Source: JAKZRT01 sp047518005 (GTDB taxonomy: Bacteria; Pseudomonadota; Alphaproteobacteria; Rhodobacterales; Rhodobacteraceae). From it: a stretch of 8,618 bases of DNA. This document shows positions 1-6,380 of this stretch, piece after piece. The DNA lies in contig JAKZRT010000042.1 of assembly GCA_047518005.1 (NCBI GenBank), positions 1-8,618 on the forward strand, written 5' to 3'. A model generated the notes under the pieces. The model worked only from the letters and a program-made list of their open reading frames with translations, did not search any database and was not told the DNA's origin. Every line of letters begins with the position of its first letter. The first letter of the stretch is position 1. A program made the translations under genes and the position numbers.

Positions 1-810
1 CGGGCGGGCGTCGGCGCGAACCTGCAGGACCACCTCGAGGTTTACATCCAGATGGCCGCGCGCCAGCCGGTCAGCCTGTACAAATACTGGAGCCTTGTCG
101 GCAAAGCCTACGTCGGCGCGCGCTGGCTTTTCACGCGGACCGGTCCGGGGGCCTCGAACCAGTTCGAAAGCGGTGGCTTTGTGCGGTCGCGCGCTGGCAT
201 CGACTATCCCGATATCCAATTCCACTTCCTGCCCATTGCGGTGCGCTATGATGGCAAGGCGGCGGTCCGGGGCCATGGGTTTCAGGCCCATGTCGGGCCG
301 ATGCGGTCACAGTCGCGCGGCGCGGTCAGCCTGGCTTCGCCCGATCCGGTCGCCGCGCCAAGGATCGCCTTCAACTACATGTCGCACGCGCAGGATTGGG
401 ACGACTTTCGCATCTGCATCCGCCTGACCCGCGAAATCTTCACCGCGCCAGCCTTTGCGCCGTTCGCGGGTGATGAAATTCAGCCCGGCGCGGCGGCGGG
501 ATCCGACGACGCCCTTGATGATTTCATCCGCGACCACGCTGAAAGCGCCTTTCACCCCTGCGGCACTTGCGCGATGGGCCGCGCCGACGACGCGGACGCG
601 GTCGTCGACCCCGAGACCCGTGTGATCGGGGTCGAGGACCTACGCTGCGCCGACGCCTCGATTTTCCCGCGCATCACCAACGGCAACCTCAACGCACCCT
701 CGATCATGGTGGGCGAGAAGGCCGCCGATCATATTCTTGGCAAGGGCATGCTTGCGCCGCTCAACGACGAACCCTGGGTTCATCCTGACTGGCAAACCAA
801 GCAGCGTTAG
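1..810 (+). CDS. betA: Choline dehydrogenase, C-terminal part (5' end outside window)
   Basis: This is a GMC-family flavoprotein that oxidises choline to betaine aldehyde and on to glycine betaine, normally FAD-bound and membrane-associated. The frame is open from base 1, and 269 residues are visible of a family length near 550, so the FAD-binding N-terminus lies upstream. The fragment opens with the conserved GVGANLQDHLE segment. It carries the GMC C-terminal signature: ESAFHPCGTCAMG, with the catalytic histidine codon at 553-555, then DASIFP, and GNLNAPSIMVGEKAAD, with the conserved second asparagine at 691-693. The tail, ending in EPWVHPDWQ, resembles BetA rather than other alcohol dehydrogenases of the fold. 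An internal ATG at 52 is not the start, because conserved sequence continues upstream of it. The gene points toward the sarcosine oxidase operon on the opposite strand, which acts later in the same pathway. Another GMC dehydrogenase is the main alternative, but the pathway context favours BetA. Confidence 0.88.
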   Translation, partial: RAGVGANLQDHLEVYIQMAARQPVSLYKYWSLVGKAYVGARWLFTRTGPGASNQFESGGFVRSRAGIDYPDIQFHFLPIAVRYDGKAAVRGHGFQAHVGPMRSQSRGAVSLASPDPVAAPRIAFNYMSHAQDWDDFRICIRLTREIFTAPAFAPFAGDEIQPGAAAGSDDALDDFIRDHAESAFHPCGTCAMGRADDADAVVDPETRVIGVEDLRCADASIFPRITNGNLNAPSIMVGEKAADHILGKGMLAPLNDEPWVHPDWQTKQR

Positions 811-873
811 GATGGGACATTAAACAATAGCCGCGAATTATTCCGCAACCACCATCGCCCTGCGGCCGCCAAG

Positions 874-907
874 ACGGTTCAGCCCAAACTGTGGGTAGCT
901 TATTTTA
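874..907 (+). terminator. Possible weak terminator after betA
   Basis: ACGGTT (874-879) can pair with AACTGT (887-892) across a 7-base loop, with one G-U pair. A T-rich stretch (TTATTTTA, 900-907) follows on the plus strand, 64 bases after the betA stop codon. The stem is short and the T-run is interrupted and displaced, so this is only a candidate. It shares sequence with the hairpin at 932-953. Confidence 0.3.
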
Positions 908-919
908 CTTAGATAATTC

Positions 920-953
920 AAAAACATAGCGACGGTTCCAACCTTGAAACCGT
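920..953 (-). terminator. Candidate terminator of the sox operon
   Basis: Read on the minus strand, ACGGTTTC pairs with GGAACCGT (plus 946-953 with 932-939), giving an 8-base stem with one G-U pair and a 6-base loop. A run of five T (plus 920-924) follows after a seven-base gap. It begins 12 bases beyond the soxG stop, where a terminator is expected between convergent genes. The displaced T-run makes it a weak intrinsic terminator; Rho could be used instead. Confidence 0.45.
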
Positions 954-965
954 GGGCTCTGCGGC

Positions 966-1526
966 CTAAAGAACATAGTCGATCGAGGTTTCAACCGCGT
1001 GCAGGAATGACCGGGCCGAGGACCGGGCCGACATCACCCAGAAGGCGTCGTCGCCGACGCGCATGATCATCGCCCCCATATGCTCCATCGCGGTCCGCTC
1101 GGCAGCGTCCGGCGCGAAAACATCCGGGTGCAGATCGAGTGGGCAGATCCGTGCCAGAACCTCGCGCACGCCGGTGCCCGATATTTCAAGGCAGCACCAG
1201 ACATCGGTCTGATCGGTCGAATAAAACGCCGCCCCGGTGGCCTTTTGAACTACCGCACGGGCGTCGGGCGCGTCATGCGCAAAGAGCACCAAGACCTGAT
1301 CGGGTGCCGTGCTCATCACCCGCAACGTGCCATCGGCCGAGGTCTGATAGCGCCCCACGGCTGGCGTCGCCACGCCGTAGGCTTTGGTCAAAGCCTGCGC
1401 CGCGGCCGCCTCGTCGCCCTGCGGCACCGCCAGCGAAACTATTGCCAGATCGGACACTTCGGCCAGCCGGATTCCGCCGGTGGTTTTGTCATAGCCGCCA
1501 AACGCGGATCGGGCTGTCAAAGTCAT
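966..1526 (-). CDS. soxG: Sarcosine oxidase gamma subunit
   Basis: This is the small gamma subunit of heterotetrameric (TSOX-type) sarcosine oxidase. It belongs to the GcvT/YgfZ-like fold family and has a structural role rather than a known catalytic one. The product is 186 residues, close to the family's usual length of about 190-200. Recognisable stretches are the N-terminal VSDLAIVSLAV, the central WCCLEISGTGVREVLARICP followed by LDLHPDVF, and the C-terminal MIMRVGDDAFWVMSARSSA followed by LHAVE. The ATG at 1524-1526 is chosen because it follows the soxA stop codon (TGA, 1528-1530) by a single base, which implies translational coupling. A longer reading from 1670 would overlap soxA by 143 bases and adds only an arginine-rich, non-conserved leader. 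No strong Shine-Dalgarno sequence is seen, consistent with re-initiation by ribosomes finishing soxA. It is the last gene of the operon. The call rests on both sequence and position. Confidence 0.87.
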   Translation of the reverse strand: MTLTARSAFGGYDKTTGGIRLAEVSDLAIVSLAVPQGDEAAAAQALTKAYGVATPAVGRYQTSADGTLRVMSTAPDQVLVLFAHDAPDARAVVQKATGAAFYSTDQTDVWCCLEISGTGVREVLARICPLDLHPDVFAPDAAERTAMEHMGAMIMRVGDDAFWVMSARSSARSFLHAVETSIDYVL

Positions 1527-1527
1527 A

Positions 1528-4470
1528 TCAGGCACGAAGGCGCTCCCCGTCCGGGTCAATGAAATGGGCCGAGACCACTTCGACCTCATAGTCCCGCTTG
1601 CGCAGGGGATCGTAGGCGCGCACCACCTCGCCCTTGCGCGTATCGCCGCGTCTGAGATAGCCGAGCCCAATCGAATGGCCCAGGCTGGGGCTGTATGCGA
1701 CCGAGGTCATCCAGCCCTGATCGTTGGCCATGCTGGGTGTGTCCCCCTTGGTAAAGAAATGCGCACCGGCCTGAAGCGGCACCGACAGGTCAGTGGGGCG
1801 CAAGCCAACCAGCATCAGCTCGTTGTCGGTGTTCATGCCGTCGCGCTCGGACAAGGTCGATCCGATCGAATCCTTGGTTTTCGACACCATCCGGCCCAGC
1901 CCGAGGTTCAGCGCCGATGTCTGCCCGGTCAGTTCGTTGCCCGCCGCGTGGCCCTTTTCGATCCGCATCACGCCAAGCGCTTCGGTCCCGTAGGGCACCG
2001 CGTCAAATTCTTCGCCCGCCGCCATCAGCGCCCGGATCAGCCCGTCGCCGTACCGCGTGGGCACGGCGATTTCATAAGCCAGTTCGCCCGAGAACGAGAT
2101 CCGGAACAGCCGCGCGCGCGTGCCACCGCAAACCGTCATCTCGCCGCAGGCCATGAACGGGAAGGCCTCGTTCGAGATGTCGTGTTCGGCGTCGACCACC
2201 TTGCGCAGCAGGTTGCGCGCATTGGGTCCGGCCACGGCGAACTGCGCCCAGCCGTCGGTGATCGAGATCAAGTGCACATCCAGATCGGGCCACAGGCACT
2301 GGCGCGCGAATTCCATGTTGCGAAACACCACCACCGCGTTGGCCGTGGTCGTGGTCATGATAAAGTGGTTGTCAGACAGTCGCGCGGTGGTGCCGTCGTC
2401 GTAACAGACCCCGTCTTCGCGCAGCATCAGCCCGTATCGCACCTTGCCCACGGCCAGCTTGGCAAAGCCGTTGGCGTAGATTTTGTTGATGAATTCAGCC
2501 GCGTCGCGTCCCTGAATGTCGATCTTGCCAAGCGTCGACACGTCGCAGATGCCGACCGAGGCGCGCGTCATCTCGACCTCGCGGTCGACGCTGTCGCGCC
2601 AGCCTTTCTCGCCGGGGCGCGCGAACCACTGGGCGCGCAGCCACATGCCGGTCTCGACGAATTTGGCCCCCTGTTCTTCGGCCCAGGCGTGGCTGGGGGT
2701 CAGGCGGAAGGGGCGGAAGTCTTTGCCGCGCGCCCGACCCGCGAATGCGCCGATGGCCACCCCGGTGTAGGGCGGGCGGAAGATTGTCGTGCCGGTCTCG
2801 GCGATCGTCTTGCCTGCGGCCTCGGCCAGAACCGCCATGCCCAGCACGTTTGCGGTCTTGCCCTGATCGGTGGCCATGCCCAGCGTGGTGTAGCGTTTAA
2901 GAAGTTCAACCGACCGGAAGCCTTCGGTCTGTGACTGTTTGATGTCCTTGGCGGTCACGTCGTTTTGCAGATCCACCCAGGCGCGTCCCTTGCCCGGCAC
3001 GTGCCAGAGCGGGGTGATCGCCGCATCCTCGTCCTCGGCCTTTAGCTTGTCGGCGGCGGCGGGCTTGCGCCCCAAGTCCTTGACAATGCCATTCGCCGCA
3101 TCTCGGCCCGCTGCAAGTGCCGCGGCCAGCGTCATCGCGCCGCTCGCCGCACCTGCGACCACCATGCCAGGCGGCAGTTCGCCCCCCGGTACAAAAGCCG
3201 CAATATCGTCGCGCCACGTGGGCCGACCGCGCTGGTGGCAGGTCAGATGCACGTTCGGGTTCCAGCCGCCCGCGATAGCCAGACAATCGGCGGAAATAGC
3301 GGTGCCGCCCTGAACCGTAAAGCTGGTCAGTCCCTTGCGGCCGGTGGTACCGGTCACCACCGATCCGGTGATCACGGCCGCCCCATCGAGGTTGCGGGTG
3401 ATGCCGTGACGGCTGTCGATTACAGCAGCAATGTCAACGCCTTGCGCTTTGAGGTCGGTGGCGGTGCGCCAGCCGTCGTCGTTGTTAGTGAATACCGCGA
3501 CGCGTTTGCCGGGGGCGACGCCCCAACGGTTGACGTAGGCGCGCACCGCGCCCGCCATCATGATGCCGGGGCGGTCGTTGTTTTGGAAGGCGATCGATCG
3601 TTCGGTGGAGCCGGCGGCGAGCACCGAGCGTTTTGCATAGATGCGCCACAGCACCTGGCGCGGCTTGCCGCCGCTGGTCGCAAGATGGTCGGTCTTGCGT
3701 TCGAGCGCGCCGTGCACGCCATGGTCGAAGACACCGTAAACCACGGTTCGGCTCATCACCCGAACGTTCGGCATCGAACCCAGTTCGGCCGCAGTGGACT
3801 CGGCCCAGACCGAACCGGGGGCGTCGTTGATCTCGTGCGTCTCGCACAAAAGCCGCCCGCCGGCGCGAAAATCTTCGTCGGCCAGAATGACCCGCGCGCC
3901 CGCACGGCCCGCCGCGAGCGCCGCCGACAATCCCGCCGGTCCAGCCCCGACAACCAGCACATCGCAATGCAGAAAGCCGTGATCATAAAGGTCGGGGTCG
4001 GGCTGCAGGCTGAGCCGCCCCAGACCCGCCGACGACCGGATAAAAGGCTCGTAGACCTTTTCCCAAAAGGCTTTCGGCCACATAAAGGTTTTGTAGTAGA
4101 AACCGGCGCTCAGGAACGGGGCGATCAGGTCGTTCAGCCCCATGATGTCGTATTCCAGCGACCCGCGATGGTTTTGCGACCGGGCTGCCAGCCCGTCAAA
4201 CAACTCGGCCACGGTGGCCTTGGTGTTGGGCTCCTGTGCCGCACCGGCGCGAAGTTCGACCATACCGTTCGGCTCTTCGGACCCAGAGGTGAATATCCCG
4301 CGCGGGCGGTGGTATTTGAACGACCGGCCCACCAGCCGCTGTCCATTGGCCAGCAGCGCCGAAGCCAGCGTGTCGCCCGGATGGCCCTGCATCGCCTTGC
4401 CGTTGAAGGTGAAATTCAGCGTCTGGCTACGGTCGATCAATCCGCCGTCGATACGGTTGGTCTGGTTCAT
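1528..4470 (-). CDS. soxA: Sarcosine oxidase alpha subunit
   Basis: This is the large subunit of heterotetrameric sarcosine oxidase, which binds NAD+ and tetrahydrofolate. It converts the imine formed at the beta-subunit flavin to glycine plus 5,10-methylene-THF. The 980-residue product matches the family's usual 960-1000. Domain order: residues 18-100, a ferredoxin-like fold (Fer2_4 type) with no cysteine before residue 169, hence no iron-sulfur cluster, as expected in this family; residues 168-465, a dinucleotide-binding domain with VVGAGPAGLSAALAAG at 173-188 and a second nucleotide-fold segment around 322-350; residues 590-970, a GcvT/aminomethyltransferase-like folate domain with a C-terminal barrel (about 885-970). 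The ATG at 4468-4470 overlaps the soxD stop as ATGA, and GGGGA lies a short distance upstream. An in-frame start at 4587 would add 39 arginine/proline-rich residues read from inside soxD and is rejected. Two long open frames on the opposite strand (1564-2934 and 3235-4581) are high-GC shadows. Confidence 0.97.
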   Translation of the reverse strand: MNQTNRIDGGLIDRSQTLNFTFNGKAMQGHPGDTLASALLANGQRLVGRSFKYHRPRGIFTSGSEEPNGMVELRAGAAQEPNTKATVAELFDGLAARSQNHRGSLEYDIMGLNDLIAPFLSAGFYYKTFMWPKAFWEKVYEPFIRSSAGLGRLSLQPDPDLYDHGFLHCDVLVVGAGPAGLSAALAAGRAGARVILADEDFRAGGRLLCETHEINDAPGSVWAESTAAELGSMPNVRVMSRTVVYGVFDHGVHGALERKTDHLATSGGKPRQVLWRIYAKRSVLAAGSTERSIAFQNNDRPGIMMAGAVRAYVNRWGVAPGKRVAVFTNNDDGWRTATDLKAQGVDIAAVIDSRHGITRNLDGAAVITGSVVTGTTGRKGLTSFTVQGGTAISADCLAIAGGWNPNVHLTCHQRGRPTWRDDIAAFVPGGELPPGMVVAGAASGAMTLAAALAAGRDAANGIVKDLGRKPAAADKLKAEDEDAAITPLWHVPGKGRAWVDLQNDVTAKDIKQSQTEGFRSVELLKRYTTLGMATDQGKTANVLGMAVLAEAAGKTIAETGTTIFRPPYTGVAIGAFAGRARGKDFRPFRLTPSHAWAEEQGAKFVETGMWLRAQWFARPGEKGWRDSVDREVEMTRASVGICDVSTLGKIDIQGRDAAEFINKIYANGFAKLAVGKVRYGLMLREDGVCYDDGTTARLSDNHFIMTTTTANAVVVFRNMEFARQCLWPDLDVHLISITDGWAQFAVAGPNARNLLRKVVDAEHDISNEAFPFMACGEMTVCGGTRARLFRISFSGELAYEIAVPTRYGDGLIRALMAAGEEFDAVPYGTEALGVMRIEKGHAAGNELTGQTSALNLGLGRMVSKTKDSIGSTLSERDGMNTDNELMLVGLRPTDLSVPLQAGAHFFTKGDTPSMANDQGWMTSVAYSPSLGHSIGLGYLRRGDTRKGEVVRAYDPLRKRDYEVEVVSAHFIDPDGERLRA

Positions 4471-4754
4471 CTCGAACGTCCCCGGGCGCGTGCCACATCG
4501 CGGGCAAGTTCGACCTTCGTGACCTCGTGGGTCAGCGTGTTGCGGGTGACGACCAGCCACGACCGGTCGCCCTGTTCGTGATACCAAAGCTCGGCGTGTT
4601 CGCCCGCCGGGTTGTCGCGCATATAGAGGTATTCGGTGAATTCCGCGACGGCGCTGTCGGATTGCCAGTCGGGCCGGTCGATCAGGCTGGCGTCACCCAA
4701 GGCGACGAATTCAGCAGCGTCGCGGGGGCCGAGAAGGGGATGGGTGATGATCAT
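4467..4754 (-). CDS. soxD: Sarcosine oxidase delta subunit, cysteine-free variant
   Basis: This is the smallest subunit of heterotetrameric sarcosine oxidase, 95 residues, which is the family's usual size. The diagnostic N-terminal segment is present as HPLLGPRDAAEF (5-16), matching the canonical CPxCGPRxxxEF. The later blocks EYLYMRDNPAGEHAELWYH (41-59) and DRSWLVVTRNTLTHEV (63-78) also fit. In characterised TSOX enzymes the delta subunit holds a zinc ion through Cys6, Cys9, His59 and Cys63. Here the aligned positions are His5, Leu8, His59 and Asp63, and the protein contains no cysteine at all, so the classical zinc site is missing. The stop overlaps the soxA ATG by 4 bases (ATGA). The ATG at 4752-4754 is the only plausible start, since an in-frame TGA lies 18 bases upstream; the Shine-Dalgarno is poor (GAG only). 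A repeat element sits just upstream. Identity is secure from sequence and operon position; the loss of zinc is inferred. Confidence 0.94.
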   Translation of the reverse strand: MIITHPLLGPRDAAEFVALGDASLIDRPDWQSDSAVAEFTEYLYMRDNPAGEHAELWYHEQGDRSWLVVTRNTLTHEVTKVELARDVARARGRSR

Positions 4755-4783
4755 GACGCGGCGCTCAGCTCACTCTGGCCGGG

Positions 4784-4877
4784 CCTCCCCCCTGGCCCCC
4801 CTCTCACCGGAGGGGGGAAGCGTGCGATCTCGAACCGCGGCGCCCCTCTCCCGCCAGGAGAGGGGCTGGGGGAGAGG
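4784..4877. repeat. Palindromic intergenic repeat, two inverted copies
   Basis: The gap between soxB and soxD (4755-4905) contains two stem-loops that are imperfect inverted copies of one element. Copy A (4784-4817) has the stem CCCCCCTC/GAGGGGGG (4796-4803 with 4810-4817). Copy B (4842-4877) has a perfect 10-base stem, 4842-4851 with 4857-4866, and a 5-base loop (CGCCA). The flanks CTCCCCC (4785-4791) and GGGGGAG (4868-4874) also pair, so the whole unit is a large dyad around a spacer of about 24 bases. The CCCCTCTCC...GGAGAGGGG(C)TGGGGGAGAGG pattern resembles the dispersed REP/BIME-like repeats common between genes in many proteobacterial genomes. Only one such unit lies in this window, so its dispersed nature is inferred. 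In the sox transcript it would fold into strong hairpins right after soxB. Confidence 0.75.
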
Positions 4878-4905
4878 TTTTCGGTGCGCGTCATCGCCGG
4901 TTTCC

Positions 4906-6156
4906 TCAGTGCAGGTTCGGTTGGGCGCCAACGCCCTTTTCGTCGATCATTGCACCGCGCTCAAAACGGTCCAGCCGGTAATGGCGCGCGTTTTCGTGCG
5001 GGCGATCCGTGGCCAGCAGATGAGCGTAGCAAAAGCCGCTGGCGGGCGTTGCCTTGAAGCCGCCGTAACACCAGCCTGCGTTGATAAAAAGCCCGTCGAC
5101 ATGGGTCCTGTCGATGAAGGGTGATCCGTCCATCGACATATCTATCGCGCCGCCCCACATTCGAAGCAGGCGCGCCCGCCCGATCATCGGCATCACCGCC
5201 ATGCCGCCTTCGCAGACGTCCTGAACCACCGGCAGCCCGCCGCGTTGCGCATAGGTGTTATAGCCGTCGAGGTCACCGCCAAAGACCAGCCCGCCCTTGT
5301 CGGACTGGCTGACGTAGAAATGGCCCGCGCCGAAGGTGATGACCCCGGGCAGCGTTGGTTTCAGCCCTTCGGTGACAAAGGCCTGCAACACGTGGGTCTC
5401 GATCGGCAAGCGCATGCCCGCCATCGCCGCCACGCGGCCCGACGACCCGGCCACGCACATCGCGACCTTCTTGGCGCGGATCGGCCCCTTGGCGGTCTCA
5501 ACGCCTTTGACCACGCCGTCCTCAATGTCGATGCCGGTCACTTCGCAGTTCTGCAAAATATCGACGCCGCGCATGTCGGCACCGCGCGCATACCCCCAGG
5601 CAACCGCGTCGTGGCGCACGGTGCCGCCGCGCGGCTGCCACAGCGCCCCCTGGATCGGGAAGCGGGCGTTGTCATAGTCCAGATATGGGCACATCTTGCG
5701 GATCTGATCGGGGCCCAAAAGCACCGCGCCGGCGTTTGAGATGTGCATTGTATTGCCGCGTCGCGCGAAGGCATCGCGCTGCGGGTCGGAATGGATCAGG
5801 TTCAGAATGCCGCGCTGGCTGACCATCGCATTGTAGTTGAAGTCCTGCTCGAGCCCTTCCCACAGCTTCATCGACATTTCATAAAACGGCTGGTTGCCTT
5901 CCAGCAGGTAGTTTGAGCGGATGATCGTGGTATTGCGCCCGACGTTGCCCGACCCGAGCCAGCCCTTTTCGATGACCGCCACGTTGGTCACGCCGAATTC
6001 TTTGGCGAGGTAATAGGCGGTCGCCAGCCCGTGGCCGCCGGCACCGATGATTACGATATCGTACTCGGCTTTGGGATCGGGTTCGCGCCAGACCGGTTTC
6101 CAGCCTTTGTTGCCGGTCAATCCCTGCGTCAGGATCTTCAGCGCAGAATAATGCAT
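4906..6156 (-). CDS. soxB: Sarcosine oxidase beta subunit
   Basis: This is the flavin-bearing catalytic subunit of heterotetrameric sarcosine oxidase, a D-amino-acid-oxidase-type flavoprotein of the cytoplasm. It oxidises the sarcosine methyl-amine bond, holding FAD non-covalently and FMN covalently; electrons pass from FAD to FMN and then to oxygen, giving hydrogen peroxide. The product is 416 residues, near the family's usual 400-420. The Rossmann FAD motif is DIVIIGAGGHGLATAYYLA (33-51, GAGGHG at 38-43), followed by the conserved GNVGRNTTIIRSNY (70-83). GGTVRHDAVAWGYARGAD at 177-194 contains His182, which I align with the flavin-linked histidine (about His173-175 in characterised enzymes). 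Near the C-terminus, DGSPFIDRTHVDGLFINAG and WCYGGFKATPASG (362-374) form the second flavin-binding segment. The ATG at 6154-6156 is preceded by a good Shine-Dalgarno, GAGGAG. It is the first gene of the operon and is followed by the 151-base repeat-containing gap before soxD. Confidence 0.97.
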   Translation of the reverse strand: MHYSALKILTQGLTGNKGWKPVWREPDPKAEYDIVIIGAGGHGLATAYYLAKEFGVTNVAVIEKGWLGSGNVGRNTTIIRSNYLLEGNQPFYEMSMKLWEGLEQDFNYNAMVSQRGILNLIHSDPQRDAFARRGNTMHISNAGAVLLGPDQIRKMCPYLDYDNARFPIQGALWQPRGGTVRHDAVAWGYARGADMRGVDILQNCEVTGIDIEDGVVKGVETAKGPIRAKKVAMCVAGSSGRVAAMAGMRLPIETHVLQAFVTEGLKPTLPGVITFGAGHFYVSQSDKGGLVFGGDLDGYNTYAQRGGLPVVQDVCEGGMAVMPMIGRARLLRMWGGAIDMSMDGSPFIDRTHVDGLFINAGWCYGGFKATPASGFCYAHLLATDRPHENARHYRLDRFERGAMIDEKGVGAQPNLH

Positions 6157-6165
6157 GGCGCGCGG

Positions 6166-6171
6166 CTCCTC
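6166..6171 (-). promoter_or_regulatory. Shine-Dalgarno of soxB
   Basis: GAGGAG on the minus strand, nine bases ahead of the ATG at 6156, is the strongest ribosome-binding sequence in the operon and fixes the soxB start. The downstream sox genes have weak sites and appear to rely on overlap or near-overlap with the preceding gene. Confidence 0.75.
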
Positions 6172-6187
6172 GCGTATTCTCGGGGAA

Positions 6188-6193
6188 ATTATG
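6188..6193 (-). promoter_or_regulatory. Possible -10 element of the sox operon promoter
   Basis: CATAAT on the minus strand matches five of six bases of the sigma-70 -10 consensus. It lies 31 bases upstream of the soxB ATG, which would give a leader of about 25 bases including the GAGGAG site. No good -35 is seen at 16-18 bases (the region is GC-rich), which would fit an activator-dependent promoter. The GACAT and ACCAAT dyads lie directly upstream, where activator sites could be. This is a weak prediction. Confidence 0.35.
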
Positions 6194-6225
6194 CCAAGCG
6201 GCCCCCCGGCACCTCGCCCAAAATA

Positions 6226-6238
6226 GACATCTTATGTC
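6226..6238. promoter_or_regulatory. Perfect 5-3-5 dyad, candidate operator
   Basis: GACAT-CTT-ATGTC is a perfect inverted repeat about 70 bases upstream of the soxB ATG and about 33 bases upstream of the proposed -10. The position suits a dimeric regulator of the sox operon. The cognate protein is unknown and no regulator gene is present in the window. A 10-base dyad can occur by chance. Confidence 0.35.
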
Positions 6239-6243
6239 GCGAG

Positions 6244-6304
6244 TCGACCAATTTTGGCCGATTGGTTCGATTTATTCCGGCAAGTGGTTGGAAATTGTGA
6301 ACCA
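6244..6304. promoter_or_regulatory. Cluster of ACCAA/TTGGT half-sites between soxB and copA
   Basis: TCGACCAAT (6244-6252) faces ATTGGTTCGA (6261-6270), an inverted repeat with one inserted T. A second, shorter pair follows, TGGTT (6285-6289) and AACCA (6300-6304). Four copies of the same half-site in about 60 bases, in an AT-richer stretch between divergent genes, suggests binding sites for a transcription factor. They lie between roughly 90 and 150 bases upstream of soxB and just upstream of the copA promoter. Which gene is controlled cannot be told from sequence. Confidence 0.35.
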
Positions 6305-6322
6305 AACATGTACCGAACGCTC

Positions 6323-6353
6323 TTGACCTTCCAGTGACGGGAATCCTTATGTG
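6323..6353 (+). promoter_or_regulatory. CueR/MerR-type copper-responsive promoter of copA
   Basis: A -35 TTGACC (6323-6328) is followed after 19 bases by a poor -10 (TATGTG, 6348-6353). The long spacer is typical of MerR-family promoters, in which the regulator untwists the DNA on metal binding. The spacer holds the expected dyad, ACCTTCC (6326-6332) and GGAATCC (6340-6346), seven bases apart, close to the ACCTTCC-N7-GGAAGGT layout known for CueR at copA genes. The right half matches only in GGAA. A transcription start near 6360 is implied, placing the copA start codon downstream of it. No cueR gene is in the window. Confidence 0.7.
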
Positions 6354-6380
6354 TCAGGCGACCCTAAATGGACTTTGAAC

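Noticed and set aside
18..810. Whether the truncated betA is a broken gene
   Set aside because: The frame is open to base 1 with conserved sequence upstream of the internal ATG, so the truncation is the window edge, not a pseudogene.
862..869. GCGGCCGC palindrome in the betA-soxG gap
   Set aside because: An 8-base palindrome made only of G and C is expected by chance in DNA of this composition, and nothing around it suggests a binding site.
1527..1670. 48-residue N-terminal extension of SoxG
   Set aside because: It overlaps the soxA C-terminus, which is conserved in its own frame; the ATG one base after the soxA stop is the natural start.
1564..2934. 456-codon open frame on the plus strand opposite soxA
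   Set aside because: It lies wholly inside soxA on the other strand, has a low-complexity His/Arg/Ala/Gly-rich translation with no recognisable domain, and is explained by GC-biased third positions of soxA.
3235..4581. 448-codon open frame on the plus strand opposite soxA/soxD
   Set aside because: It is the same type of shadow; it spans the soxD-soxA junction on the opposite strand and matches no family.
4471..4587. 39-residue N-terminal extension of SoxA
   Set aside because: It would be read from within soxD in another frame, is Arg/Pro-rich and unlike SoxA N-termini; the ATGA overlap at 4467-4470 gives a far better start.
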